A DNA stretch of 64,000 nucleotides from Xenorhabdus griffiniae (GTDB taxonomy: Bacteria > Pseudomonadota > Gammaproteobacteria > Enterobacterales > Enterobacteriaceae): contig NZ_LDNM01000003.1 in NCBI RefSeq assembly GCF_001028135.1, positions 1 through 64,000 of the forward strand, read 5' to 3'. A program made the translations under genes and the position numbers. The stretch's first letter is position 1. Each line of letters opens with the position of its first letter. The notes beneath the pieces are model-generated. The model was not told where the DNA came from and made no database searches. It saw only the letters and a program-made list of their open reading frames with translations. Positions 53,343 to 64,000 of the stretch are shown one piece after another.

Positions 53343-55790
53343 TTACTCGCGATCAGCTTGCGTTTTTTTTGCACGCTTCGCTTTCAGTTTTGCCGTAATT
53401 TTTTGAGTCTTGCTTGACGGTTTTTTCTTTTTGCCTGGCTTAGATTCTTTAGGCTTTTCCGTACTTTTCTTTTTACGAAAGGCGCTATCTGACTCAAAAT
53501 TGGCTGATTTTTTATGATCACGACCTTTTTTACCACTTTTACGCTCTGGCGTACCTTTTTTCGCCTTATCGCGTGCCGTCTTGCCTTGATTACGCGCTGT
53601 ACGGGTTGTTGAAAGTAAGGCAAAATCAATATTGCGTTCATCCATATGAACCGCTTCCACCCGAATCTCGACTTCATCACCGAGGCGATAAGTTGTTCCA
53701 GAAGACTCACCAATCAAACGCTGGCCGACGTTATCATATCGATAATAATCGTTATTCAACGTCGAAACATGTACCAAGCCATCAATAAACAGATCATTTA
53801 AGCGAACAAAGAAACCGAAACCTGTCACGCTGGTAATCAATCCGGTAAAAACATTACCCACCTGATCTTGCATGAAATCACATTTCAGCCAGTCGGCCAC
53901 ATCCCTTGTCGCTTCGTCAGCACGGCGCTCAGTCATGGAACAGTGGTCACCCAATTGCAGCATTTGCTCCATATCGTTGTGCCAACCCCCTGTTGGCGTC
54001 CCGTTATGCTCAATAACACCCTTTTCTTGTGCCAATAAGTACTTAATCGCACGATGCAAAGCCAAATCAGGGTAGCGGCGGATTGGCGAAGTGAAATGAG
54101 AATAAGAGCGCAATGCTAAACCAAAATGCCCCCGATTCTCCGGCTCATAGATCGCCTGCTTCATAGAGCGCAACAGCATCGTTTGCAGTAACTCGTGATC
54201 GGGGCGATCCGCGACTTGTTTCATCAATTGCGCATAATCTTTCGGTTCTGGTGTCAGGCCACCCAACAAACTCAATCCTAACTCATTGAAGACTGAACGC
54301 AGGTTCAGGATACTCTCTTCTCTTGGTCGATCATGGATGCGATATAACGCTGGCTCATGGTGTTTTTCAACAAAACGGGCTGCGGCAATATTCGCCAGGA
54401 TCATACACTCTTCGATAAGTTTATGCGCATCGTTGCGTACCACGGGTTCTATGCGCTCAATGCGACGCTCTGCATTAAAGATAAACTTGGCTTCTTCCGA
54501 TTCAAACGAAATAGCGCCACGCTGTTCACGCGCTTGTTCCAGTGCCTGATAAAGCTCATGCAGATATTCAATAGGTTGCACCAGCGGCTTATAGTGCTCA
54601 CGCAACTCTTGATCCCCCTGCAAAATCTTCCAGACTTTGGTATAGGTCAAACGGGCGTGTGAATTCATCACCGCTTCATAAAACTTGTAGGAAGAGAGCT
54701 TGCCCTGGTCGGAGACCGTCATTTCACACACCATACACAGGCGATCAACTTCTGGATTGAGGGAGCACAACCCGTTAGACAGTACTTCCGGCAGCATAGG
54801 GACAACCTGGGATGGGAAGTAAACCGAGTTACCACGGCTGCGTGCTTCCATATCCAAAGCGGTTTGCGGGCGAACATAGTAGCTGACATCAGCAATCGCT
54901 ACCCACAATCGCCAACCGCCACCCCGTTTTCTTTCGCAATACACCGCATCATCAAAGTCTCGTGCATCTTCGCCATCAATCGTCACCAACGGCAACGCTC
55001 GTAAATCTACACGGCCTTGTTTGGCCGATTCCGGTACATGTTCAGCCAAACCCGCAATCTGTTTTTCTACCATCGGAGGCCAACTATGGGGAATTTCATG
55101 GGTACGCAGTGCGATCTCAACCGCCATGTTCGTTCCCATGGTTTCACCCAGCACTTCAACAATTTTACCGATGGCTTTAGTCCGACGAGTCGGGCGATTT
55201 GTCAATTCAACCACCACGACATTCCCCATTCTTGCCCCGCAAGTTGCTTCTTTTGGGATCAAGATATCGAAACAGAGACGGCTATCATCAGGGACGACAA
55301 ATCCCATACCAGCATCCATAAAATACCGGCCAACAATCTGGCTATTCTTGGGTTCCAAAACCCGCACGATACGCACTTCAACGCGACCTTTTCTGTCTGG
55401 TTGCAAGGGCTGTGCCAGTACCACCTCGCCGTGGATCGCCATTTTCATCTGGTCGGCTGGCAGGTAATAGTCTTCTTTATGGCCTTCCACACGCAGAAAA
55501 CCATAGCCATCGCGGTGTCCAATCACCGTGCCTTTCAATAAATCCAGCCGCTCTGGTAACGCATAACATTGCCGGCGGGTAAAAACCAACTGCCCATCAC
55601 GTTCCATTGCCCGCAAACGGCGGCGCAGTGCTTCCAGTGCATCTGGAGTGGTTAACTGAAGTTCCTGTGCGAGTTCCTGACGGCTTACCGGCGTGGCGTG
55701 TTTAGAAATGATATCCAAGATGTATTCACGGCTTGGGATAGGAGATTCGTATTTTGCAGCTTCTCGTTCCTGAAAAGGATCTTTTGACAT
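53343..55790 (-). CDS. rnr: Ribonuclease R
   Basis: Processive 3'-5' exoribonuclease of 815 residues (E. coli 813), able to digest structured RNA. An N-terminal helix-turn-helix (about 20-85) and cold-shock domains (about 85-240) precede the RNB catalytic domain with [18 protein letters not shown] metal-binding aspartates. An S1 domain follows (about 640-725), then a very Lys-rich tail (about 740-815). The third of three consecutive ATGs, at 55790, is preferred because AGGA lies six bases before it and it gives [11 protein letters not shown]. nsrR is 44 bases upstream, so nsrR-rnr-rlmB may be one transcript. Confidence 0.97.
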   Translation of the reverse strand: MSKDPFQEREAAKYESPIPSREYILDIISKHATPVSRQELAQELQLTTPDALEALRRRLRAMERDGQLVFTRRQCYALPERLDLLKGTVIGHRDGYGFLRVEGHKEDYYLPADQMKMAIHGEVVLAQPLQPDRKGRVEVRIVRVLEPKNSQIVGRYFMDAGMGFVVPDDSRLCFDILIPKEATCGARMGNVVVVELTNRPTRRTKAIGKIVEVLGETMGTNMAVEIALRTHEIPHSWPPMVEKQIAGLAEHVPESAKQGRVDLRALPLVTIDGEDARDFDDAVYCERKRGGGWRLWVAIADVSYYVRPQTALDMEARSRGNSVYFPSQVVPMLPEVLSNGLCSLNPEVDRLCMVCEMTVSDQGKLSSYKFYEAVMNSHARLTYTKVWKILQGDQELREHYKPLVQPIEYLHELYQALEQAREQRGAISFESEEAKFIFNAERRIERIEPVVRNDAHKLIEECMILANIAAARFVEKHHEPALYRIHDRPREESILNLRSVFNELGLSLLGGLTPEPKDYAQLMKQVADRPDHELLQTMLLRSMKQAIYEPENRGHFGLALRSYSHFTSPIRRYPDLALHRAIKYLLAQEKGVIEHNGTPTGGWHNDMEQMLQLGDHCSMTERRADEATRDVADWLKCDFMQDQVGNVFTGLITSVTGFGFFVRLNDLFIDGLVHVSTLNNDYYRYDNVGQRLIGESSGTTYRLGDEVEIRVEAVHMDERNIDFALLSTTRTARNQGKTARDKAKKGTPERKSGKKGRDHKKSANFESDSAFRKKKSTEKPKESKPGKKKKPSSKTQKITAKLKAKRAKKTQADRE

Positions 55791-55834
55791 CATCATTCCT
55801 CTATTGTCATCAGCAAGCTGTTTATCCCCTTGCG

Positions 55835-56260
55835 TCACTTAACCAAAAGTAATTGATAAAGGGGACGATTGTCTTTGACCATATCGGCCACAGTATGTTT
55901 ATCCAACTCTTCCAAAAAATTTTCTACCGCTTGATTCAAGACCGACTTTAAGCGACATGCAGGCGTGATTTGACAGGCACTACAGTTAACCAATGACAGA
56001 GGTTCTAATGAGCGAACTACATCACCAATTTTGATCTCGTTGGCAGGTTTCCCTAAACTGATGCCGCCATTTTTCCCCCTGACAGCATTCACTAATCCTA
56101 AATGACTCAGTTGATTGATAATTTTTACCATATGGTTACGTGAGACACCATAAACTTCAGTGACTTCTGTAATACTCGTCATTTGGCCTTCTGGTAGAGA
56201 GGCCATATAAATCAAAGCACGTAATCCATAATCGGTAAAACTGGTTAACTGCACACTCAC
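55835..56260 (-). CDS. nsrR: Nitric-oxide-sensing repressor NsrR
   Basis: 141-residue Rrf2-family regulator (same length as E. coli). The winged helix spans about 1-80 ([39 protein letters not shown]). Cys93, Cys96 and Cys102 ([14 protein letters not shown]) are placed to hold an iron-sulfur cluster that reacts with NO. Represses NO-detoxification genes in enterobacteria. Upstream of rnr, downstream of purA. Confidence 0.96.
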   Translation of the reverse strand: MSVQLTSFTDYGLRALIYMASLPEGQMTSITEVTEVYGVSRNHMVKIINQLSHLGLVNAVRGKNGGISLGKPANEIKIGDVVRSLEPLSLVNCSACQITPACRLKSVLNQAVENFLEELDKHTVADMVKDNRPLYQLLLVK

Positions 56261-56378
56261 CTCTGGGAGACTGAATATAACGGAGCTTATTTGGCACCAA
56301 AAAATGTATGTTTATTGGTTTTCGTTAGTTAATCATCATTATGTGGGTATTTTAAAAATTAAGCAAAACGGGAGAAAA

Positions 56379-56402
56379 CAAAAACCGGGCAATAAGCCCG
56401 GT
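56379..56402 (-). terminator. Terminator of purA
   Basis: On the minus strand ACCGGGC and GCCCGGT form a 7-bp stem around TTATT, followed by TTTTG. It separates purA from nsrR. Confidence 0.85.
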
Positions 56403-56431
56403 CATGTGCGCATAAAAGGTGAATCTATCGA

Positions 56432-57739
<1,308 letters not shown>

Positions 57740-57870
57740 TCACTCGGTTGCTTAAAAATGGATTCTACCATCTCATTTAGCACCTTTCAGTATTTTTTAT
57801 TACTTCTTGTTATTTCTTTTAGTTATATAAATAGGATAATGAATAAACAATTGGTAATTATAGCGGTATA

Positions 57871-57901
57871 TAAAAGCCACTGTCTTTTTCTACAGTGGCT
57901 T
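57871..57901 (-). terminator. Terminator of hflK-hflC
   Basis: AAGCCACTGT and ACAGTGGCTT form a 10-bp stem around an 8-base loop; on the minus strand TTTATA follows. It begins about 20 bases after the hflC stop. Confidence 0.82.
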
Positions 57902-57920
57902 ACAGTAAGTTAAGAGGACA

Positions 57921-58910
57921 TTACTTCGCAGGGGCTTTCATATAACGGAAGAAGTCAGTATCTGGACTGAGTACCATGACATCATTACCGTCATTCTTGA
58001 AGCTCTTCTCGTAAGCACGCAGGCTACGGATAAATGCATAGAATTCGGGGTCCTGATTGAATGCATCCGCAAAGAGTTTTGTGGCTTCCGCATCACCTTC
58101 ACCATGTAAAACCAGTGCTTCACTCTGTGCTTCTGCCCTGATTTCAGTTGCTGTTTTATCAGCAGCAGCCCGGATCTTTTCCGCTTCTTCCGAACCTTCG
58201 GAACGCAGGAGACGCGCTTCGGCTTCACGGTCAGCACGCATACGCTGGTAAATCGCTTCTGAAATTTCCTGTGGCAAGTTGATCTGTTTGATACGAACGT
58301 CAACAACCTCAATACCTAACGCCGCCATACTGTTTGGATTGATGGCAGGTTGCTTGCCTTTCGTCTCTTTTTCTACCAAGGCCGCAGCCGATGCAATGGC
58401 AGTATCGACATCTGTTGCATCATTCTCTTCGTGAGTCCCCTGATTCAGGGCATCACGCACATCGGTAGTTAAACGACCACGGGAATCAGTCACAATACCG
58501 CGCACATCAAGACGACCAATTTCAGAACGCAAGCGGTCACTGAATTTACGTCTCAGCATTATTTCAGCCCGGTTAATATCACCGCCACCGGTAGCCAGAT
58601 AGTAACGGCTGAAATCATTAATGCGCCACTTCAAATAAGAATCAACGATCAGGTCCTTATTTTCACGTGTCAGGAAACGGTCAGCCTTGATATCCATCGT
58701 CTGGATACGGGCATCAAGGGTTTTAACTGTTTCTACAAACGGAATTTTGAAATGCAGGCCCGGCTCATAAATGATCGGTTTATTCTCTGCATCACGTACA
58801 ACCTTACTAAAACGCAGTACAATGCCACGTTCACCTTCTTTTACAGTAAAGATTGATGAATAGAGAACAACCAATACCGCAATAATTACAACAATGAGTG
58901 AATTACGCAT
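57921..58910 (-). CDS. hflC: FtsH-modulating SPFH protein HflC
   Basis: 329 residues (E. coli 334). One N-terminal membrane anchor (about 4-22, SLIVVIIAVLVVLYSSIF) is followed by an SPFH/band-7 domain (about 22-200) and a coiled coil rich in Ala and Glu (about 220-280). With HflK it forms a cage around FtsH hexamers in the inner membrane. It starts two bases after the hflK stop. The C-terminal tail reads SPDTDFFRYMK. Confidence 0.97.
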   Translation of the reverse strand: MRNSLIVVIIAVLVVLYSSIFTVKEGERGIVLRFSKVVRDAENKPIIYEPGLHFKIPFVETVKTLDARIQTMDIKADRFLTRENKDLIVDSYLKWRINDFSRYYLATGGGDINRAEIMLRRKFSDRLRSEIGRLDVRGIVTDSRGRLTTDVRDALNQGTHEENDATDVDTAIASAAALVEKETKGKQPAINPNSMAALGIEVVDVRIKQINLPQEISEAIYQRMRADREAEARLLRSEGSEEAEKIRAAADKTATEIRAEAQSEALVLHGEGDAEATKLFADAFNQDPEFYAFIRSLRAYEKSFKNDGNDVMVLSPDTDFFRYMKAPAK

Positions 58911-58912
58911 GA

Positions 58913-60124
58913 TTATGGTCTCCCTGTTCTGACCGAATCACCGCGCAGGTTATCGCTACCACCATAAGTGTTAGATTCCCGTTGTGGCGTAGGTTGATTC
59001 TGACGGATCATTTTCTGCACTGCCGTGTTACTGGATATATGTTGCTGAACTTTCGCCTGATCTTTCACCACGTTATCTAATGGCAATAACAGCACGTTGT
59101 TACTCTTGTCGCTTGCAATAACTTTACGTGTATTGCTCAACACACGTTCCATCGTCTCGATATACAAACGTTCACGCGTAATTTCTGGCGCCGCCTTATA
59201 TTCAGGTAAGATTTTGGCAAAACTCGCCACTTCACCCTTCGCATTCAATACCGCGCTAACTTTATAGGCTTTGGCATCTTCAATAATACGCTGCGCTTCA
59301 CCTTTCGCTTTAGGTAATACTTCGTTCTCGTAAGCTCGAGATTCACGAATGGTTTGCTGCTTCTGTTCACGTGCTGCGATCACATCATCGAATGCAGCTT
59401 TAACCTCTTCTGGCGGACGGGCAGCCTGGAAGTTTACATCGACCACAGTAATGCCCATATGGTATGGACGGATCGTCTCTTCCAGCACTTTCTGAGTATC
59501 GTTACGGACAACAGTACGTCCTTCCGTCAGGTTGGTTTCCATCGAGTATTTACCAACAACACCGCGCACGGCACTGTCTGTAGCTTGACGCAAGCTATCA
59601 TCAGGATTGGTAACGCTGAAGAGATAAGCGGATGGATCAGTCACGCGGTATTGGACGTTCATTTCAGCCAATACCACGTTTTCATCTGAGGTCAGCATGG
59701 CACCGGTCGTTGCCAAATCGCGCACAGACTCAATGTTAACAGGCCTGACTTGATCGATAAACGTCATTTTCCAATTCAAGCCGGGCTGTACAACATGACT
59801 AAACTTACCAAATCGAGTAACGACACCACGATCCGATTCTTTAATCGTATAAAAACCACTAACAACCCAAACAGCAATTGCAGCAGCAACGGCAAGACCA
59901 ATAAGACGCCCGCCAAGTTTAGGGTTCTGCCCAGAACCATTTCCACCTTTGTTTCCACCGAGACCACCGAGTTTTTCACTCAGCTTACGGAACAGATCGT
60001 CGAGATCAGTTGCCCCACGGTTACGACCACCTTTATTGTTGCCGCCGGAGTTGCCGCCATTATTATTGCTGCTTCCCCACGGGTCGCGGTCTTGTCCGTT
60101 ATTACCGGGCTGATTCCACGCCAT
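58913..60124 (-). CDS. hflK: FtsH-modulating SPFH protein HflK
   Basis: 403 residues (E. coli 419). A Gly/Asn-rich cytoplasmic N-terminus (about 1-75), one membrane helix (about 77-97, LIGLAVAAAIAVWVVSGFY) and an SPFH domain (about 98-290) are visible, followed by a coiled coil and a Gln/Asn-rich tail. Partner of HflC in the FtsH-HflKC supercomplex. GGAG lies ten bases before the ATG at 60124. Directly upstream is an IS200/IS605-like right-end remnant, so promoter or leader may differ from E. coli. Confidence 0.97.
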   Translation of the reverse strand: MAWNQPGNNGQDRDPWGSSNNNGGNSGGNNKGGRNRGATDLDDLFRKLSEKLGGLGGNKGGNGSGQNPKLGGRLIGLAVAAAIAVWVVSGFYTIKESDRGVVTRFGKFSHVVQPGLNWKMTFIDQVRPVNIESVRDLATTGAMLTSDENVVLAEMNVQYRVTDPSAYLFSVTNPDDSLRQATDSAVRGVVGKYSMETNLTEGRTVVRNDTQKVLEETIRPYHMGITVVDVNFQAARPPEEVKAAFDDVIAAREQKQQTIRESRAYENEVLPKAKGEAQRIIEDAKAYKVSAVLNAKGEVASFAKILPEYKAAPEITRERLYIETMERVLSNTRKVIASDKSNNVLLLPLDNVVKDQAKVQQHISSNTAVQKMIRQNQPTPQRESNTYGGSDNLRGDSVRTGRP

Positions 60125-60446
60125 GTTTTAGCTCCACTTTCTAGTTTTTACTGGTTTTTCAGAGGTGACTGCTCTCCACCCAGATGGGTGAGGCTTCCCA
60201 CTTCACAGACCGTTGCCTGTCCCTGACAGGTTTGACAACGGCCTCCGTGGGCAGAAACGACGAACTTCATCGTTTTTGTAAGCAACCAATATTATTGGGT
60301 GATAACTTTTGACAGTGCTGATCCTGTTACTGCAATTCTGGCACAGTCATTTCATCACCGCCATTTCATCTCTGCCACTCCATCACTATAAGCACCTTGA
60401 AATGACGGATAAAATGATACCTTGTTTGTTGTCCTGCGCCAATCAA
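60125..60446. other. hflX-hflK intergenic region enlarged by a mobile-element remnant
   Basis: This 322-bp gap is much longer than the short gap recalled for E. coli. Its hflK-proximal half holds the IS605-type remnant described separately. The other half (60271-60446) shows no gene, only short AT- and CA-rich stretches. No terminator-like hairpin with T-run was found directly after hflX. Confidence 0.55.
60148..60270 (-). mobile_element. IS200/IS605-type right-end remnant (tnpB 3' end, omega-RNA-like)
   Basis: On the minus strand the stretch 60255 to 60166 carries two nested stems, CCGTTG with CAACGG and CCTGTC with GACAGG. The string GTGGGAAGCCTCACCC follows, then GGGTGG and AGAGCAGTCAC. 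A short hairpin framed by GAAGCC and AGTCAC just before the element end is the layout of IS605-group right ends and of the omega-RNA 3' part. A 40-codon frame (60270-60148) runs through it and contains VSAHGGRCQTCQGQ and CEVGSL, like the variable C-terminus of OrfB/TnpB; no transposase body remains. The match rests on remembered patterns, not on a search. Confidence 0.55.
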
Positions 60447-61727
60447 TCAGACAACATAGTCGGGTAATTTTGGTTCTTGTTTGCACAGACGGCGCCAATC
60501 GACCATTGGCATTCTGACTTCAACACCAACCTGGCCATTTTCTTCCATCCATTCACGTTCAATGGCCTGAAGCTGATAAAAACGGCTACGCAAACGCCCT
60601 GCTTCAGGTGGGAGATGCAATTTATAGTGCGCAATTTCACCTGAAAGGCGCTCAGTCAATGCCTGCAATAATAAAGGAATACCTGCGCCGGTTTGTGCAG
60701 ATAACCAAACTCTGACCGGACGATTTTCTTCATCACGATCAATGCGGGGAATAAAATCTTCTAACATATCGATTTTATTCATCACCATCAGCGAAGGGAT
60801 CTCATTGGATTCAATCTCTTCAAGAACACAGTCAACAGCGATAATGTTTTCATCGAAGCGAGGATCAGCCGCATCAACCACATGCAGTAATAATCTCGCC
60901 TGCCGAGTTTCCTGCAAAGTCGCCTTGAACGCTGCCACCAAATCATGGGGTAAATGGCGGATAAAACCCACTGTATCAGCCAAAACAACCGTACCAACAT
61001 CATCCACCTCTATTCGGCGCAATGTCGGATCCAGAGTGGCAAAAAGCTGGTCAGCCGCATAAACATCGGCAGAAGTGATTTTATTGAATAGACTGGACTT
61101 TCCGGCATTGGTGTAACCGACAAGAGAGACGGTGGGGATATCGGCTTTATTACGTGCCTGACGCCCCTGTTCACGCTGCTTTTCAACTTTGTTGAGGCGC
61201 CCCAAAATCTGTTTGATTTTGTCACGCAGCATACGGCGGTCACTTTCCAACTGGGTTTCCCCAGGCCCACGCAGCCCGATCCCCCCTTTTTGGCGTTCAA
61301 GGTGAGTCCAGCCTCGAACCAGACGGGTGGACAGATGACGCAACTGTGCCAGTTCGACTTGCAACTTGCCTTCGTGCGTTCTTGCCCGTTGGGCAAAAAT
61401 ATCCAGAATCACGCCCGTGCGATCAACGACACGGCATTGGCACAAGCGTTCAAGATTACGTTCCTGAGCAGGACTGAGGGTATGGTTAAATAACACCACA
61501 TCTGCACCGCTGTTTTTGACAGCTTCAGCAATTTCCTCTGCCTTGCCCTCTCCGACAAAATATTTCGGATGAGGTGCCTTCCGGCTTCCGGTTACAATCT
61601 GCACAGGAGAAACACCTGCGGAAGTTACCAATGACTCGAATTCACTGAGATTTTCCGTATCTTTTTCCTGTGAGAAGAAAACATGCACCAGAACGGCTAA
61701 CTCTCCGCCTTCATAACGATCAAACAA
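60447..61727 (-). CDS. hflX: Ribosome-associated GTPase HflX
   Basis: 426 residues, as in E. coli. The HflX N-terminal domain (about 1-195; [51 protein letters not shown]) precedes a G domain with [24 protein letters not shown] and VMNKIDM. HflX splits stalled 70S ribosomes under heat stress. It follows hfq; a hairpin terminator lies between the two genes. Confidence 0.97.
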   Translation of the reverse strand: MFDRYEGGELAVLVHVFFSQEKDTENLSEFESLVTSAGVSPVQIVTGSRKAPHPKYFVGEGKAEEIAEAVKNSGADVVLFNHTLSPAQERNLERLCQCRVVDRTGVILDIFAQRARTHEGKLQVELAQLRHLSTRLVRGWTHLERQKGGIGLRGPGETQLESDRRMLRDKIKQILGRLNKVEKQREQGRQARNKADIPTVSLVGYTNAGKSSLFNKITSADVYAADQLFATLDPTLRRIEVDDVGTVVLADTVGFIRHLPHDLVAAFKATLQETRQARLLLHVVDAADPRFDENIIAVDCVLEEIESNEIPSLMVMNKIDMLEDFIPRIDRDEENRPVRVWLSAQTGAGIPLLLQALTERLSGEIAHYKLHLPPEAGRLRSRFYQLQAIEREWMEENGQVGVEVRMPMVDWRRLCKQEPKLPDYVV

Positions 61728-61762
61728 CGGTGCAACCCCTCAGGCTGAGTAAAAATCCAATA

Positions 61763-61802
61763 AGAAAAAACATAGGTAAAGTCTCCCTACCTATGTTTTT
61801 AT
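61763..61802 (-). terminator. Terminator of hfq
   Basis: On the minus strand AAAACATAGGTA and TACCTATGTTTT form a 12-bp stem around a 9-base loop and are followed by more T residues and CTTATT. It lies 20 bases after the hfq stop and would limit read-through into hflX. Confidence 0.85.
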
Positions 61803-61822
61803 TTTCAGGCACGGCGGCTGAT

Positions 61823-62125
61823 TTATTCAGCGCCATCGCTTTCCTGTTGTACTGCCGAGTTCGTGCCAGCATGATAATTACCAACGCCAGTCGGCACATT
61901 CGGGTTGTTACCATGATGAGACACTGGACGGGAAGGCACAACAGTAGAGATGGCATGCTTATAAACCATCTGGCTCACCGTGTTCTTCAGTAAAATGACA
62001 AACTGGTCAAAAGATTCAATCTGACCCTGTAATTTGATGCCATTGACCAAATAAATAGAAACCGGGACCCTTTCACGTCGTAAAGCGTTCAGGAATGGAT
62101 CTTGCAGAGATTGCCCCTTAGCCAT
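61823..62125 (-). CDS. hfq: RNA chaperone Hfq
   Basis: 100 residues (E. coli 102). Hexameric Sm-like protein that matches small RNAs with mRNAs. The Sm core (about 7-66) has [39 protein letters not shown] and the Sm2 motif with [14 protein letters not shown]. The C-terminal tail is short and disordered ([19 protein letters not shown]), ending in acidic residues. miaA lies upstream, as in the E. coli miaA-hfq-hflX cluster. Confidence 0.98.
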   Translation of the reverse strand: MAKGQSLQDPFLNALRRERVPVSIYLVNGIKLQGQIESFDQFVILLKNTVSQMVYKHAISTVVPSRPVSHHGNNPNVPTGVGNYHAGTNSAVQQESDGAE

Positions 62126-62246
62126 TCTATATTTTCCTTATTTTGTTGTTTTTCACTAAGAACCTGTTGGTTCGAAAAATTAACTACTCAAAAATGACAC
62201 TTTGTATTGATCACTGGTACTGATCAATTGTACACAATCAATAAAT

Positions 62247-63188
62247 TTATGTACTAACAACCTGCATGACTGTGTTTAGGTTTTGTTTAGGTTGATCGCT
62301 ATCCAACCACGCCACATTGTCCCAACTCCTGAGCCACGTGATCTGACGCTTCGCCAATTGGCGTGTCGCACAGATACCACGGTAAACCATCTCATCATGA
62401 GAGATTTCGCCCGCGAGGTAAGACCACATCTGACGATAACCAACACAACGAATGGAGGGTAAATCGGTATGCAAATCACTACGAGCATAAAGTGCTTTTA
62501 CCTCATCTTCAAACCCTGATTTGATCATTTGTTCAAAACGGGCTGCGATACGCTGATGCAACATTTCACGACTTGTCGGCGCGATCGCAAATTGATGAAC
62601 TCGATAAGGCAATATTTCTCCAGACGTTTCAGTCAACTCAGTTAGAGTTTTACCCGAAATCCGAAAAACTTCCAGTGCACGAGTAAGACGTTGTGGATCA
62701 TTAGGATGAATCCTTGCCGCAGAAACGGGATCAATTTCCTGTAATTGTCGATGTAATTCGTCCCATCCTAGCTCTGCGGCCTGTTGTTCAATCTGCGCCC
62801 TCATCTCAGGCTCTGCGGAAGGTAAAGGCGATAATCCTTCCAACAATGCTTTGAAATATAGCATGGTTCCACCAACCAGGAGTGGTATTCTCCCAGCCGC
62901 CGTGATTTCAGCCATTTCTTGCAATGCATCACGGCGAAAATCAGCAGCAGAATAGACTGCCGCAGGGTCAAGAATATCGATCAAACGATGAGGTGCCAGA
63001 GCCTGCTCTTCTGCGGAAGGTTTTGCTGTCCCAATATCCATTCCACGATAAATTAACGCAGAATCGACACTGATTAATTCAACCGGAAGATGCCGGCGCA
63101 AGGCGATCGATAACGCCGTTTTCCCTGAAGCCGTCGGTCCCATGATAAAAATGGCTGTCGGCAGGTGTTGAGTTTTTAAATCACTCAT
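62247..63188 (-). CDS. miaA: tRNA dimethylallyltransferase MiaA
   Basis: Adds the isopentenyl group to A37 of tRNAs reading UNN codons; 313 residues (E. coli 316). The P-loop is [15 protein letters not shown], and [34 protein letters not shown], and [15 protein letters not shown] are family motifs. The ATG at 63188 gives [14 protein letters not shown] and overlaps the mutL stop by 8 bases, showing coupling; an in-frame ATG at 63221 would lie inside mutL. Confidence 0.97.
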   Translation of the reverse strand: MSDLKTQHLPTAIFIMGPTASGKTALSIALRRHLPVELISVDSALIYRGMDIGTAKPSAEEQALAPHRLIDILDPAAVYSAADFRRDALQEMAEITAAGRIPLLVGGTMLYFKALLEGLSPLPSAEPEMRAQIEQQAAELGWDELHRQLQEIDPVSAARIHPNDPQRLTRALEVFRISGKTLTELTETSGEILPYRVHQFAIAPTSREMLHQRIAARFEQMIKSGFEDEVKALYARSDLHTDLPSIRCVGYRQMWSYLAGEISHDEMVYRGICATRQLAKRQITWLRSWDNVAWLDSDQPKQNLNTVMQVVST

Positions 63189-64000
63189 GATTAAGGAATG
63201 CCACCACTGCTTGTAAATCAATTAACTGTAATAACCCATCCGGCGGCGATCCCACCAGCTGAGGGCAAAGGCGTTCGACATCAGCCAAAAGCTGGACAGC
63301 CTGCGCGATGTTCCACGTTTCATGCTCACTATCCACGTGACGGGAAAGCCAACTGGCAACTTGCTCAACAGAAGCGGCTGACTGTTCCCCAAGATAACCC
63401 AACAGTTCCGGCAAGAGTTTCGGCAGGTTCTGTTGACGCAGAGGCAACGATACCGCATGAATGGTTACTTTTCCATGTGCGACTGTCGATTCAATACCAA
63501 AAGTCTTTAACAAGTCACTATTCTGCTTTAAGACATGCATTTCTGACTGATTGAGAGCCAGTTTCAGCGGGATCAATAATGGCTGGGATTTCAGCCCCTG
63601 TTCTCCGGGGGTCAGTTGCGCCTGTTTCAGCCAGCGCCCTGCAACTGGCAGAGAAAGCAGCCCGATTCCCAATGGCGATTCGAGCAAAGCATAACAACCT
63701 GCATAGATACACAATACTTTTCCAAAGCTATGTTTCCCCTGCCCCGATGGCACAGGAGTCGCAGAAACCGATACACCTTCCCGCACACCCCGCTCTGGAA
63801 ATAACGGGCGTTTTTCTTCCGGGGAGAATTGCATCATTTTTTGGTACAACTCCCCCTGTTTTTTCTGGTAGCTTTCCCCATGATGTATTTGTTGTGTACC
63901 ACGATCATGATGCTCATGACGTCGTGAAGAGGCCTCATCCGCTTGTTCAACACGCTTACGGGTAAAATGATTTTCTCCCGCAGCAGGGCGATTCTCCGGC
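63181..64000 (-). CDS. mutL: DNA mismatch repair protein MutL, C-terminal part (cut by window edge)
   Basis: Only the last ~273 residues are present; the frame stays open to the right edge ([12 protein letters not shown] near the edge). The linker is rich in His, Gln and Glu. The C-terminal dimerisation domain follows ([57 protein letters not shown]). MutL couples MutS recognition to MutH nicking and UvrD unwinding. The N-terminal GHKL ATPase lies outside the window. Its stop overlaps the miaA start. Confidence 0.95.
   Translation of the reverse strand, partial: PENRPAAGENHFTRKRVEQADEASSRRHEHHDRGTQQIHHGESYQKKQGELYQKMMQFSPEEKRPLFPERGVREGVSVSATPVPSGQGKHSFGKVLCIYAGCYALLESPLGIGLLSLPVAGRWLKQAQLTPGEQGLKSQPLLIPLKLALNQSEMHVLKQNSDLLKTFGIESTVAHGKVTIHAVSLPLRQQNLPKLLPELLGYLGEQSAASVEQVASWLSRHVDSEHETWNIAQAVQLLADVERLCPQLVGSPPDGLLQLIDLQAVVAFLNHE

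Overview
The window is chromosomal DNA from a gammaproteobacterium of the order Enterobacterales. The proteins are close to, but clearly distinct from, their Escherichia coli counterparts. Moderate GC, AT-rich gaps between genes, a Mu-type repressor pair and two large intimin/invasin-like adhesins fit a member of the Morganellaceae such as Xenorhabdus or Photorhabdus. The genus is an inference; nothing here settles it.

Layout. 1-740 is a very AT-rich leader in front of a 1025-residue LysM-containing inverse autotransporter (740-3817). It is followed by the pyruvate-sensing two-component pair btsS-btsR (4008-6433). From 6602 to 18859, on the minus strand, lies the classical translation/RNA-metabolism cluster, read in the order rimP-nusA-infB-rbfA-truB-rpsO-pnp-nlpI-yrbN-deaD, with initiator tRNA metY (19087-19163) at its head. 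tRNA-Leu(GAG) and secG-glmM-folP-ftsH-rlmE (19223-24886, minus) come next, then yhbY (+), greA (-), dacB (+), obgE-rpmA-rplU (-) and ispB (+). Up to here the order is that of the E. coli 69-72 min region, without argG between leuU and metY.

Between ispB and sfsB sit two tandem Mu c-repressor-like genes (30867-31670), divergent from the Ner-like sfsB (31858-32124). mdh (-) and argR (+) follow. At about 34.1 kb the order switches to that of the E. coli 94-96 min region: mpl, fbp, a second inverse autotransporter inserted between fbp and ppa (37083-40466), ppa, ytfP-tamB-tamA, msrA, ytfK, ytfJ, cysQ, fklB, rpsF-priB-rpsR-rplI, rlmB, rnr, nsrR, purA, hflC-hflK, hflX, hfq, miaA and the 3' part of mutL, cut by the right edge.

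How the genes work together. Most are core functions: translation initiation and ribosome maturation (infB, rimP, rbfA, truB, rlmE, rlmB, obgE, yhbY), RNA decay and helicases (pnp, deaD, rnr, hfq), transcription elongation (nusA, greA), membrane proteolysis (ftsH with its modulators hflK-hflC), envelope building (glmM, dacB, mpl, secG, tamAB, nlpI), and stress or metabolite control (nsrR, argR, btsSR, ytfK). The accessory parts are the two surface adhesins, the Mu-like regulatory island and a short IS200/IS605-type right-end remnant just upstream of hflK. No complete insertion sequence, integrase, CRISPR array or rRNA gene was seen.

The points most worth a second look are the Mu c/ner-like divergent gene set with repeated operator-like motifs, the IS605-type (omega-RNA-like) remnant at 60148-60270, the three tandem 16-17 bp repeats upstream of mdh, the in-frame 63-bp repeats of the second adhesin, and the 26-codon yrbN frame overlapping deaD.
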